From assembly GCA_947306845.1 (NCBI GenBank), contig CAMZHP010000199.1:1-6372 (forward strand): 6,372 nucleotides of DNA, read 5' to 3'. Positions 1-6,372 of this stretch are shown piece by piece (the stretch's first letter is position 1; every line of letters starts with the position of its first letter). The DNA comes from an uncultured Prevotellaceae bacterium. GTDB taxonomy: Bacteria > Bacteroidota > Bacteroidia > Bacteroidales > Bacteroidaceae. The position numbers were made by a program, and so were the translations under genes. The notes below the pieces were generated by a model. It searched no databases. It was not told the DNA's origin and saw only the letters and a list, made by a program, of their open reading frames with translations.

Positions 1-1127
1 GGTATCATCCTGTCTGCCTTTGCCTGGTCGTTCCAGCGGTCCTCTACCCAAAGGCCAGTCTTGCCGTCCCACTGTGCTACCCCCGGGGCATGGATCCATG
101 CCACACGTCCCGGATGGATGCCACGCCCTATGCCTATAGGTTGGTTGGGGCCAACAAAAAGTTTGGGGGCCTGTGCGTTGTATTCACCAAAAAACAATCT
201 GTCGCGGTTCACTGCCTCATTGAGCAACTGGATGGTGGTCGAAGGGCCGAGGTCGGGATTTTTCCAAGCACGGAGATGCCACACCACTTTACCATCCTTA
301 TCTATCTCAATAGCCTGCACAGGGGCATTGGCGGTGTCCATCGGTTCTTTGTTCCATTCGTTGTACCAGTTGTTCACGATATGATGGCCGTTACTCAGAC
401 GGACAGTCTTCTGAGGTTGCGTCACGCCATACCCTGTGGTGTTCAGTTGCCACACGGTCTGTCCCTGGCGGTTGATTTCCTGAATCAGTCCTTTTCGCCC
501 AGTGATGAGCAGGTTGCCGGTCTTGGGCAATTCCTGCACCGACCATGGTAGGAAACCTTTCCAGCGGTCCACCTCTCTTCCATCGCAGGTGTATTCATGG
601 ACACACCCCAGAGCCATGTTGGCTATGAGATAGGTGCCTCGGCTTGACAGCCTCGCATTGCGGAATTGTCCGTGTACGGATCCTTTTTCTGATATGGGCA
701 GTTCAAACTCTCTTACAATCCGTTTTGAGGGAATCTCCATCACCACCGCCTTTGCCGGTTTTCCATTCTGTACAAACACCACGTGAGTACGTCCGATGGG
801 CTGAGCGGTATGAATCTCTGTTCCCTCTGGTGCATCATAATGCCATACCGTCTGTCCGTCAGCATCCACCTCTGCCACCCCATACTGATGGGCCACGAGG
901 ATATGGCCGTCGGTCATAAGCACGGCATCGCTGATCTCACCGCGCTTCAATTGGTCGTCATAACTCCAGGTCACCTGCCCTTCTTTGACGATAAACATTC
1001 TTCGCTGCTTGCTTTGTCCGGCATAGAAAAAGTTGTGACGGGCGAGGTTCTCATCCACCTCTTGTGCCGATACGCCTCCTGTGGTGAGAAAGGCCATGGC
1101 CAAAAAAAGAAATGATAGTCTGTTCAT
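1..1127 (-). CDS. Secreted PQQ-like beta-propeller protein with start of a DUF362-like domain (partial, 3' end off window)
   Basis: An uninterrupted frame runs from the ATG at 1127 to the left edge, giving 375 codons with no stop. Residues 1-21 form a signal peptide (MNRLSFLFLAMAF, cleavage likely after VSA before Q22), so the product is exported. Residues about 45-300 carry recurring blade motifs of the PQQ/quinoprotein-like propeller type: GQVTWSY (50), GQTVWHY (91), a degenerate one near 134, GREVDRW (183), GQTVWQL (222) and GKVVWHL (279). This suggests six blades. From about 331 the sequence changes to GIGRGIHPGRVAWIHAPG followed by WDGKTG and DRWNDQAKADRM, which I recognise from memory as the N-terminal signature of DUF362 (PF04015) proteins of Bacteroidota. 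Substrate and reaction are unknown, and no PQQ-binding or catalytic residues can be assigned. The gene is divergent from the HTCS gene across 123 bp, so it may belong to the same regulon. The propeller call is firm; the DUF362 call rests on about 44 residues. Confidence 0.85.
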   Translation of the reverse strand, partial: MNRLSFLFLAMAFLTTGGVSAQEVDENLARHNFFYAGQSKQRRMFIVKEGQVTWSYDDQLKRGEISDAVLMTDGHILVAHQYGVAEVDADGQTVWHYDAPEGTEIHTAQPIGRTHVVFVQNGKPAKAVVMEIPSKRIVREFELPISEKGSVHGQFRNARLSSRGTYLIANMALGCVHEYTCDGREVDRWKGFLPWSVQELPKTGNLLITGRKGLIQEINRQGQTVWQLNTTGYGVTQPQKTVRLSNGHHIVNNWYNEWNKEPMDTANAPVQAIEIDKDGKVVWHLRAWKNPDLGPSTTIQLLNEAVNRDRLFFGEYNAQAPKLFVGPNQPIGIGRGIHPGRVAWIHAPGVAQWDGKTGLWVEDRWNDQAKADRMI

Positions 1128-1158
1128 GTTATGTGTGCTTTGATGGAACAAAGTTGTG

Positions 1159-1166
1159 TAAAAATA
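1159..1166 (-). promoter_or_regulatory. Possible -7 box for the leftward propeller gene
   Basis: On the minus strand this reads TATTTTTA, one mismatch from the Bacteroidota -7 consensus TAnnTTTG. It lies about 32 bp upstream of the ATG at 1127. No clear TTTG -33 element sits at the expected 19-21 bp; that position falls inside the 1182-1199 dyad. A competing candidate, CAACTTTG at 1156-1149, also has one mismatch. The assignment is weak. Confidence 0.3.
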
Positions 1167-1181
1167 GCATCATTTACCTTG

Positions 1182-1199
1182 ATAAAACGTCCGTTTTAT
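1182..1199. promoter_or_regulatory. Perfect inverted repeat, candidate operator between divergent genes
   Basis: ATAAAACG (1182-1189) and CGTTTTAT (1192-1199) are exact reverse complements separated by TC. The dyad sits between two divergent genes and overlaps the expected -33 regions of both promoter sets. It has no T-run behind it and a 2-nt spacer too short for an RNA loop, so a binding site for a dimeric regulator fits better than a terminator. Which protein binds is not visible. The adjacent HTCS is the obvious candidate, although AraC-type domains often use direct-repeat sites. Confidence 0.5.
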
Positions 1200-1202
1200 T
1201 GG

Positions 1203-1210
1203 TAATTTTG
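1203..1210 (+). promoter_or_regulatory. Candidate -7 box (distal) for the HTCS gene
   Basis: TAATTTTG matches TAnnTTTG exactly. A partial -33 element, CTTG at 1178-1181, lies 21 bp upstream, which is the spacing expected of the Bacteroidota primary sigma factor. Transcription would begin near 1216 and give a leader of about 35 nt before the ATG at 1251. The box lies immediately downstream of the 1182-1199 dyad. Confidence 0.5.
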
Positions 1211-1221
1211 TCTGAAATCAC

Positions 1222-1229
1222 TATTTTTG
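1222..1229 (+). promoter_or_regulatory. Candidate -7 box (proximal) for the HTCS gene
   Basis: TATTTTTG also matches TAnnTTTG exactly, with a partial -33 element ATTG at 1198-1201 exactly 20 bp upstream, at the right edge of the dyad. The transcript would start near 1235, leaving a leader of only about 16 nt. The sequence alone cannot say which of the two boxes is used, or whether both are. Confidence 0.45.
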
Positions 1230-1250
1230 CACACCAACCTATCTGAAAGC

Positions 1251-4200
1251 ATGACAAAAAGAATACTTGCCATGGCTCTTTGCCTGATGGCGACAAGCGC
1301 ATGGTGCCAATTACCGCTCAAGACACATACCCTCAACACCGACGACGGGCTGCCCAGCAATTATATCATCAACATGGTGCAGGATCCGCAAGGATACGTG
1401 TGGATGGCCACTTCCGATGGTCTTTGCCGCTATGACGGCTATTCCTTCGACATCCACAGGCACGACCCACACAGCAATGACTCATTACTGCTGAGCAACC
1501 GTGTGCGCGAGCTCCATCAAAATCCCAACGGACTCCTTTTCGTGCGCCTGCAGGGAGAACAATACAGCTGTTACGACACCCACCGCAGGCAGTTCGTGCC
1601 TTTCATCCCTGATGGGAAGAATCACAAGAACTACTGCGACTGCGCCTTCATGCCCGACAACACCACCTGGCTGTGGTATGATTACAGCGGGTGCATCGAA
1701 GTGACCTACCGTGACGGTATTGTGAGCAGCCGTGAGTACAATAAGGAAAACGGACTGTTGCGCTCCAACAACGTGAGGTTCGTGGAGGCCGACAGCCACG
1801 GACGGGTGTGGGTGGGCACCCAAGAAGGACTGTATCTCAAGCAAGGGGAACAGTTGCGGCTTATCGATGGAAAAACAGGGTTTATAGCAATGGCCGAACT
1901 GAAGGGCACCACCTATTTTGCCACCACTGACCACCGCATCATGCATGCAGGGAGTGACGGCACGCTGACTGCTGACGTCAGCAACTGGCCTGGTTGGGAT
2001 ACAAGCAACCGCCTGCGCGGAGTTGTGCCGCTCAACGACCAATTGCTCGTCATCACCGATAGCCAAACTTACAGTTATGACCCGCAGCGGCACCAGGTGA
2101 ATATCGGCAGCATGCAGATACCGGGAGGAACGGTCAGACGCGACAATATGGGGCGGTATTATGTGGCAGACCGCTCGGTGGTCATCTATTATTTCGACAC
2201 TCAGCGAGGAGAGACCTACACATTTTCCATTCTCGACAGCAAACTGCTCAGCAAGCGCGGCATTACACCTTATGAAGTGCTCACCGACCACGACGGCAAC
2301 ATCTGGATATCCACATTGGGCAACGGTCTGTTCATCTTTGACCCCACCACGCACACGCTTGAGCACCACTCACCCAAGATGAGCGCCCGGCCACCCATAC
2401 AGACCGATTATCTGTACGGCATGATGGCCGACAGATCGGGCAATATCTGGCTCTCGCAAGAAAATATGGGCATCAGTGTGGTGACCGCCATGCCTCGCAG
2501 CGTGAGAAGACTCACCGCCACCAATAGTCTGTCGCCCGACTATGCCAATCTCTTCAGATCGCTGCATCAAACAGCCGACGGCAGGGTGTGGGCCGGCAAC
2601 TTCATGGGTGGGGCGTTTCTGCTTGAGAACAACAAGCTGCTGCCTGCCCAACTGGGAATCGGTGATGACCTCCTCTCTATCTGCATCGACAGCAGAGGAC
2701 AGCAATGGGTAGGCACCCGCAGCAATGGGATCTATGTTGACGGGCATCATTATGCCCATCATGCAGATGACCCAACCTCGCTCGCCTCGGGAAAAGTGTT
2801 CGACATCCTCTGCGACCGACAGGGCCGCGTGTGGGTGGGGGTGAACATGGGTGCGCTGTGCCTCGCCGAGACACAGCCCGACGGCTCCTACCGATTCCGG
2901 CATTTCTTGGACGACCAACCCCTCATGCGCAACATTACCACCCTGATCCAGACCAAGGCAGGACATGTCTTCGCAGGATGCGGCAACGGCATCGTGGTAT
3001 TCGACCCCGAGCAAATCATCCGTGACCCCAAGGCTTACCACTACTACACAGCAGACAACAGCAGTCTGGGCTATTTTGAGATACGCGACCTCTTTGAGGA
3101 CCGAGAGGGAACGGTGTGGCTTGCCTCCGCCGGCGGTGGGCTCTACCGTGTGGAAAACCCCTCCGAAGTGAACCACCTCAACTTTAAGCGCTACACCACA
3201 GACCAGGGACTGGCCGACAACACAGTGAACAGCATTATAGCAGACCAGAAAGGACTGTTGTGGATAGGAACGCATTATGGACTATCGAGACTCGACACAC
3301 ACACCATGCGCTTCACCACCTATTACCTCTCCGCCGACAAACTGGGTGATGTATATAGCGAGAACTCATCGTGCATGCTGAAGGACGGAACACTTGTCTT
3401 TGGCACCAACAACGGCGTGGTGTGCTTCAACCCCGATCAAATGCAGGATCACCAAATGGGCGACAGCCATCTTGCCATCACCAGCCTGCTCGTCAACGGC
3501 ATCCCCTACCGAGAAGGAGAAACCGACGGACGCCTCCGGCTCACCCATCGCCAGAACTCCCTTACCTTCCGTTTCTCAGACCTTGATTTCGGCTATCCGC
3601 ACAATACAGAGTATGTCTACTGGCTAGAGGGTGCCGACAGGGGCTGGAGTTTGCCGACACGGCAAAACGAGGCGGTGTACAAGGATTTGGTACCGGGGTC
3701 GTATGTCTTCCATGTACGTCGCGCCGATGACCAGAAGGAGGTGGTGATGAAGGTGCTCATCCGTCAGCCGTGGTGGAACACATGGTGGGCCTGGCTCATC
3801 TACCTGACGCTTTTCGGAGCCCTCGCATGGTATATGGGCAGGCTGCTGTTCATCACCTACTCCATGCGCAACCGCATCAGGATGGACAAGGAAATCTCCG
3901 AATTCAAACATCGGTTTTTCATGGACGTGAGCCATGAGTTCCGCACTCCCCTCACCCTTATTTTAGGATCGATGGAGCGTATCAGGAAAACCGGGGACCT
4001 GCCTGCTGCCATCCGGCAGCCTATCGCCAACATGGACAGGAGCGCCGACCGTCTCAAACGACTGGTCAACCAACTGCTGGAGTTCGACAAACAGCAACAC
4101 GGCAAACTCTCGCTTCGGCTGCAACTCACCGACGTGGTGAAATTTCTCAGAGACCTCACCATGGGATTCAGCGACATGGCCTACAACAAGGAGATGAACC

Positions 4201-5495
4201 TGCAGTTCGTTCCTTTCGCTCAGCATGAGGAGATATATGTGGACAGAAGCTTTCTCGACAAGATTGTGTACAACCTGCTCAGCAATGCCTTCAAATATAC
4301 ACCGCGCAAGGGCGATGTCACCGTGAGAGTGAAGAAAGACGATAGCCATCTGTTGGTGCGTGTGGAGGACACGGGCATCGGGGTACCGCGGGAGAAACAG
4401 CCACAATTGTTCACCCGTTTCATGCAAACCAATGTGGTGGCCGACAGCATGGGCATCGGACTGCATTTCACGGCGCAACTCGTGAAGGCGCACCATGGAA
4501 CCATCCGCTATGAGGAAAATCCACAGGGGGGCAGTGTTTTCGAAGTGGGCATCCCACTCTCGGCGGATGGCTACCAGCCTGAGGATTTCATGGAGGGCAA
4601 CAGCCTGGAGGAGGAGATGCCTCACGACGACCGATTGCGCCACTATCGTGAAGTGACTGCCGAACCGCTCAACGACCGCACGGTGCTCATCGTGGAGGAT
4701 GATGAGGATGTAAGAGAATATCTCAGGAATGAGATGGCTGCATACTTCAATGTCGTCACTGCACAAGATGGGGCAGAAGCTCTCACCCTCATCGGTGAAG
4801 GGAAGGCAGCAGACCTTGTGGTGAGTGACATCCGAATGCCTGTGATGGACGGTATCGAACTCCTCAAGCGTGTCAGAGCCGATGATGACCTTTTCGACAT
4901 TCCTTTCATCCTGCTCTCGGCCATCACCACCATAGAGAAACAGTTGGAAGGCGCCCGTTTCGGGGCAGATGCCTATATTGCCAAGCCATTCAGTCCTGCC
5001 CTGCTCATCGGCAAGAGCATCTCGCTCATCCGCCAGCGTGACAAACTAAAGGCCGCCTATGGCTCAAAGGGCAAGGACAGCAAAGGCATAGCCAATGAGG
5101 GCAGCACGGGAAATGCCACCCCTTCCTCCGCATCCGCTGACAATGCACCGCTGCTCACCAGTGAGCGCGACAGAAAATTCCGTGACATCGTCGATATCAA
5201 GATAGCCCATGAGATGGACAACCCCAATTTCATGGTTGATGACTTGGCGCAGAGCACCGGATATGGCAGGTCGCAGTTCTATAGCAAGATGATGGAGGTA
5301 ACGGGGAAAACCCCCAAAGACTATATCCGCATGAAACGCATGGCACGCGCTGCGGAGTTGCTCCGCAGCGGTGAGATGATTACCGTAGCCGAGGTCGCCT
5401 ACAAGGTGGGATTCTCCGACTCTCTCTATTTCAGCCGCTGCTTCAAGCAATACTTTGGTGTCACACCGTCGAAATACATGAAAGATGAAAAATAA
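1251..5495 (+). CDS. Hybrid two-component system (HTCS) sensor kinase / response regulator / AraC-type transcription factor
   Basis: This 1414-residue one-protein signalling system senses glycan fragments in the periplasm and activates PUL genes. Order: signal peptide (1-20, TKRILAMALCLMATSAWC); two Reg_prop beta-propellers (about 25-735) with many W-[VI]-[GA]-T type blades such as GYVWMATSDGL, GRVWVGTQEGL, GNIWISTLGNGL and GLLWIGTHYGL; Y_Y_Y domain (about 741-830); one membrane helix (about 845-868, after WWNTWWAW); HisKA with phospho-acceptor H895 in SHEFRTPLT; HATPase_c with N-box N1008/N1012, G1 box DTGIG at 1040-1044 and G2 box GIGL at 1068-1071; receiver with acidic E1149/D1150/D1151, phospho-acceptor D1193, S1223 and K1245; AraC HTH (about 1310-1414). 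All key catalytic residues are present, so it should be active. Length is normal for the family. I chose the ATG at 1251 rather than an in-frame TTG at 1227, because the signal peptide begins right at the ATG and the TTG lies in a -7 box. The sensed glycan is unknown. Confidence 0.97.
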   Translation: MTKRILAMALCLMATSAWCQLPLKTHTLNTDDGLPSNYIINMVQDPQGYVWMATSDGLCRYDGYSFDIHRHDPHSNDSLLLSNRVRELHQNPNGLLFVRLQGEQYSCYDTHRRQFVPFIPDGKNHKNYCDCAFMPDNTTWLWYDYSGCIEVTYRDGIVSSREYNKENGLLRSNNVRFVEADSHGRVWVGTQEGLYLKQGEQLRLIDGKTGFIAMAELKGTTYFATTDHRIMHAGSDGTLTADVSNWPGWDTSNRLRGVVPLNDQLLVITDSQTYSYDPQRHQVNIGSMQIPGGTVRRDNMGRYYVADRSVVIYYFDTQRGETYTFSILDSKLLSKRGITPYEVLTDHDGNIWISTLGNGLFIFDPTTHTLEHHSPKMSARPPIQTDYLYGMMADRSGNIWLSQENMGISVVTAMPRSVRRLTATNSLSPDYANLFRSLHQTADGRVWAGNFMGGAFLLENNKLLPAQLGIGDDLLSICIDSRGQQWVGTRSNGIYVDGHHYAHHADDPTSLASGKVFDILCDRQGRVWVGVNMGALCLAETQPDGSYRFRHFLDDQPLMRNITTLIQTKAGHVFAGCGNGIVVFDPEQIIRDPKAYHYYTADNSSLGYFEIRDLFEDREGTVWLASAGGGLYRVENPSEVNHLNFKRYTTDQGLADNTVNSIIADQKGLLWIGTHYGLSRLDTHTMRFTTYYLSADKLGDVYSENSSCMLKDGTLVFGTNNGVVCFNPDQMQDHQMGDSHLAITSLLVNGIPYREGETDGRLRLTHRQNSLTFRFSDLDFGYPHNTEYVYWLEGADRGWSLPTRQNEAVYKDLVPGSYVFHVRRADDQKEVVMKVLIRQPWWNTWWAWLIYLTLFGALAWYMGRLLFITYSMRNRIRMDKEISEFKHRFFMDVSHEFRTPLTLILGSMERIRKTGDLPAAIRQPIANMDRSADRLKRLVNQLLEFDKQQHGKLSLRLQLTDVVKFLRDLTMGFSDMAYNKEMNLQFVPFAQHEEIYVDRSFLDKIVYNLLSNAFKYTPRKGDVTVRVKKDDSHLLVRVEDTGIGVPREKQPQLFTRFMQTNVVADSMGIGLHFTAQLVKAHHGTIRYEENPQGGSVFEVGIPLSADGYQPEDFMEGNSLEEEMPHDDRLRHYREVTAEPLNDRTVLIVEDDEDVREYLRNEMAAYFNVVTAQDGAEALTLIGEGKAADLVVSDIRMPVMDGIELLKRVRADDDLFDIPFILLSAITTIEKQLEGARFGADAYIAKPFSPALLIGKSISLIRQRDKLKAAYGSKGKDSKGIANEGSTGNATPSSASADNAPLLTSERDRKFRDIVDIKIAHEMDNPNFMVDDLAQSTGYGRSQFYSKMMEVTGKTPKDYIRMKRMARAAELLRSGEMITVAEVAYKVGFSDSLYFSRCFKQYFGVTPSKYMKDEK
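5055..5162 (+). other. Ser/Gly/Ala-rich linker between receiver and AraC domain of the HTCS
   Basis: HTCS residues about 1269-1304 are low in hydrophobics and rich in Ser, Gly, Asn, Lys and Ala (for example GSKGKDSKG, then TPSSASADNAP). They separate the end of the receiver helix from the HTH domain. This looks like a flexible tether that lets the DNA-binding domain pair with a partner when the receiver is phosphorylated. The flexible role is inferred. Confidence 0.6.
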
Positions 5496-5512
5496 CAGAT
5501 GAAAGATGAAAA
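5478..5512 (+). repeat. 14-bp direct repeat across the HTCS stop codon
   Basis: ATGAAAGATGAAAA occurs at 5478-5491 and again at 5499-5512, a period of 21 bp (seven codons). The first copy encodes the terminal MKDEK of the HTCS, the TAA at 5493-5495 follows, and the second copy is noncoding and ends at the terminator stem. In-frame reading past the stop would give MKDEK again, consistent with a local tandem duplication. Confidence 0.8.
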
Positions 5513-5552
5513 GTGGCGGCTCTCTGTCACAGAGGGCCGCCACATGCTTTTT
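5513..5552. terminator. Strong intrinsic terminator, probably shared by the convergent HTCS and susD-like genes
   Basis: The stem pairs GTGGCGGC (5513-5520) with GCCGCCAC (5536-5543), then a T-G wobble (5521/5535), then CTCTG (5522-5526) with CAGAG (5530-5534), closing on a 3-nt TCA loop. That makes 14 base pairs. On the plus strand it is followed by a five-T run at 5548-5552, 18 nt after the HTCS stop. On the minus strand it is followed by CTTTTC and lies 58 nt beyond the susD-like stop, so it could end both convergent transcripts, though the leftward U-tract is weaker. Confidence 0.85.
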
Positions 5553-5601
5553 ACCTAAAAAACCTAATACATTAACTAAGTAGAATAACCTATCTGATAA
5601 A

Positions 5602-6372
5602 TTAGTATCCAGGATTCTGCCAAGCTCTCTTCTGCTCGTCGGACAGGTTGGTGCCGTCCTCATTTTGCAGGATATCAATAAAGGCTTGCGGGATGGGCCT
5701 CAGCTCATGCTTGTTGGCTGTGATGTTGGGTGCTGCCTCGGGGTTGAATGCCTTGGCACGCTTGATAAGCAGGCCAGCGCGGCTCAGCTCTTCCCAGCGG
5801 TTCCATTCACCGAGCAACTCACGGGTGCGCTCGTTGAAGATGAAGTTGAGCATGCGGTCGTAGTCGGAGGTGCAGCCCAGAGTGGCAAGCACGGCCTCAT
5901 CCTCTGCAGGCAGCTGGGTGTAGCTGGCAATCTGCAGGTTGGAAGCTGCGGTAGTGCGCTCGATGCCAGTGGACAAGTAGTAGGAGCTCTTCCAGGGGTT
6001 GGACACTTCCCATACCTTTTGGTTGGTCATCTTGGTGTTGGTCTCATTGACACAAGCACTGGTGGCACCATTGGTGGAGTTGCTGGTGAAGGCGATGGAA
6101 CCATCGACATAGTACTCACGGTTCTCGCCATTCTTCCACTGTCCGCGAGCGCGCAGCTGGTTGACGGTGCTGATAGCCTCCTGATAGTTGCCCAGACGAA
6201 CCTGAGCCTCTGCCTTTACAAGGTAGGTCTCACCGGAGCGTGCCATGATCACGTCGCGGTGGGCATCGCCCTTCTCTGCCGTACGAGAGCCATCGGTGCA
6301 TTTGTTGATACCGCAGAACACGTTGCTGGTAGCGGTGTTGCCGCTCACGCCATAGTTGTAGAGGGCATATTT
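5602..6372 (-). CDS. SusD/RagB-family outer-membrane glycan-binding lipoprotein (C-terminal part, 5' end off window)
   Basis: The visible frame is the last 256 residues, ending with TAA at 5604-5602. It stays open to the right edge, so the GTG at 6348 is not the start; residues KYALYNYG precede it in frame. SusD proteins sit on the cell surface and bind glycans for delivery to the SusC TonB-dependent transporter. Family marks include a helical TPR-like stretch (RSGETYLVKAEAQVRLGNY, then AISTVNQLRARG), the conserved NFIFNERTRELLGEWNRW block, the HELRPIPQAFIDI block, and the classic terminal NPGY. The lipoprotein signal and N-terminal part are outside the window, as is the expected susC upstream. 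A Ser/Thr/Asn-rich stretch between the TPR part and the NERTREL block may lie in a variable surface loop, but it does not identify the ligand. The gene is convergent with the HTCS gene; the gap from its stop to the HTCS stop is 106 bp. Confidence 0.95.
   Translation of the reverse strand, partial: KYALYNYGVSGNTATSNVFCGINKCTDGSRTAEKGDAHRDVIMARSGETYLVKAEAQVRLGNYQEAISTVNQLRARGQWKNGENREYYVDGSIAFTSNSTNGATSACVNETNTKMTNQKVWEVSNPWKSSYYLSTGIERTTAASNLQIASYTQLPAEDEAVLATLGCTSDYDRMLNFIFNERTRELLGEWNRWEELSRAGLLIKRAKAFNPEAAPNITANKHELRPIPQAFIDILQNEDGTNLSDEQKRAWQNPGY

Noticed and set aside
90..1115. Plus-strand frames of about 90-150 residues opposite the propeller gene
   Set aside because: The minus strand is continuously open with a signal peptide and propeller repeats; these are shadows without domain features.
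1158..1177. GTAAA/TTTAC short inverted repeat with a 10-nt spacer
   Set aside because: Five-base arms in AT-rich DNA are expected by chance.
1227..1250. Upstream in-frame TTG start adding eight residues to the HTCS
   Set aside because: The TTG overlaps a candidate -7 box, and the ATG at 1251 begins exactly at a good signal peptide.
1251..1311. Lipoprotein lipobox at the cysteine near residue 19 of the HTCS
   Set aside because: The residues before Cys are Ser-Ala-Trp; a bulky Trp at -1 does not fit a lipobox, so an ordinary signal peptide or anchor is preferred.
1485..3275. Two abutting long minus-strand open frames (294 and 301 residues) antisense to the HTCS
   Set aside because: They lie wholly within the HTCS coding region, share one frame with a single stop between them, and their translations show no recognisable domain. 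They fit codon-bias shadows of the real gene.
3963..4766. 267-residue minus-strand frame antisense to the kinase region
   Set aside because: It overlaps the conserved HisKA/HATPase_c coding sequence and has no family features of its own.
5064..5678. Minus-strand frame of 204 residues spanning the convergent gap, overlapping both the SusD-like and HTCS genes
   Set aside because: It overlaps two well-supported genes in other frames and crosses the terminator hairpin; the Phe/Ile/His-rich part is just the reverse translation of the A-rich repeat.
1..6372. CRISPR arrays, tRNA/rRNA genes, insertion sequences, attachment sites
   Set aside because: I saw no regularly spaced repeats, RNA gene signatures, transposase frames or terminal inverted repeats.

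Overview
The window looks like an edge of a polysaccharide utilization locus (PUL) from a Bacteroidota genome, probably Bacteroidales and plausibly Prevotellaceae. The evidence is a hybrid two-component system (HTCS) regulator, a SusD-family lipoprotein tail, TAnnTTTG-type -7 boxes, and no obvious Shine-Dalgarno sequence in front of the starts. The genus is an inference; no rRNA or marker gene is present.

Layout: (1) Positions 1-1127, minus strand: the first 375 codons of a secreted protein that runs off the left edge. It has a signal peptide, a PQQ-like beta-propeller of probably six blades, and then what looks like the start of a DUF362 domain. (2) Positions 1128-1250: a 123-bp divergent intergenic region with a perfect 18-bp dyad (8-bp arms) between AT-rich promoter-like elements facing both ways. 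(3) Positions 1251-5495, plus strand: a complete 1414-residue HTCS with signal peptide, two Reg_prop propellers, Y_Y_Y domain, membrane helix, HisKA, HATPase_c, receiver and AraC-type HTH. (4) Positions 5496-5601: a convergent intergenic region with a strong 31-nt terminator hairpin that could serve both strands, and a 14-bp direct repeat across the HTCS stop codon. (5) Positions 5602-6372, minus strand: the C-terminal 256 residues of a SusD-like glycan-binding protein, whose 5' end and presumed susC partner lie beyond the right edge.

Working model: a glycan fragment in the periplasm binds the HTCS propellers, the kinase and receiver relay the signal inside one polypeptide, and the AraC domain activates the susCD operon to the right and perhaps the divergent propeller gene to the left. 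The target glycan cannot be read from this window because no glycoside hydrolase or lyase is visible. The parts most worth a second look are the propeller-DUF362 architecture and the symmetric divergent control region. The core HTCS and SusD genes are standard families, and I see no clear evidence of a wholly new system.
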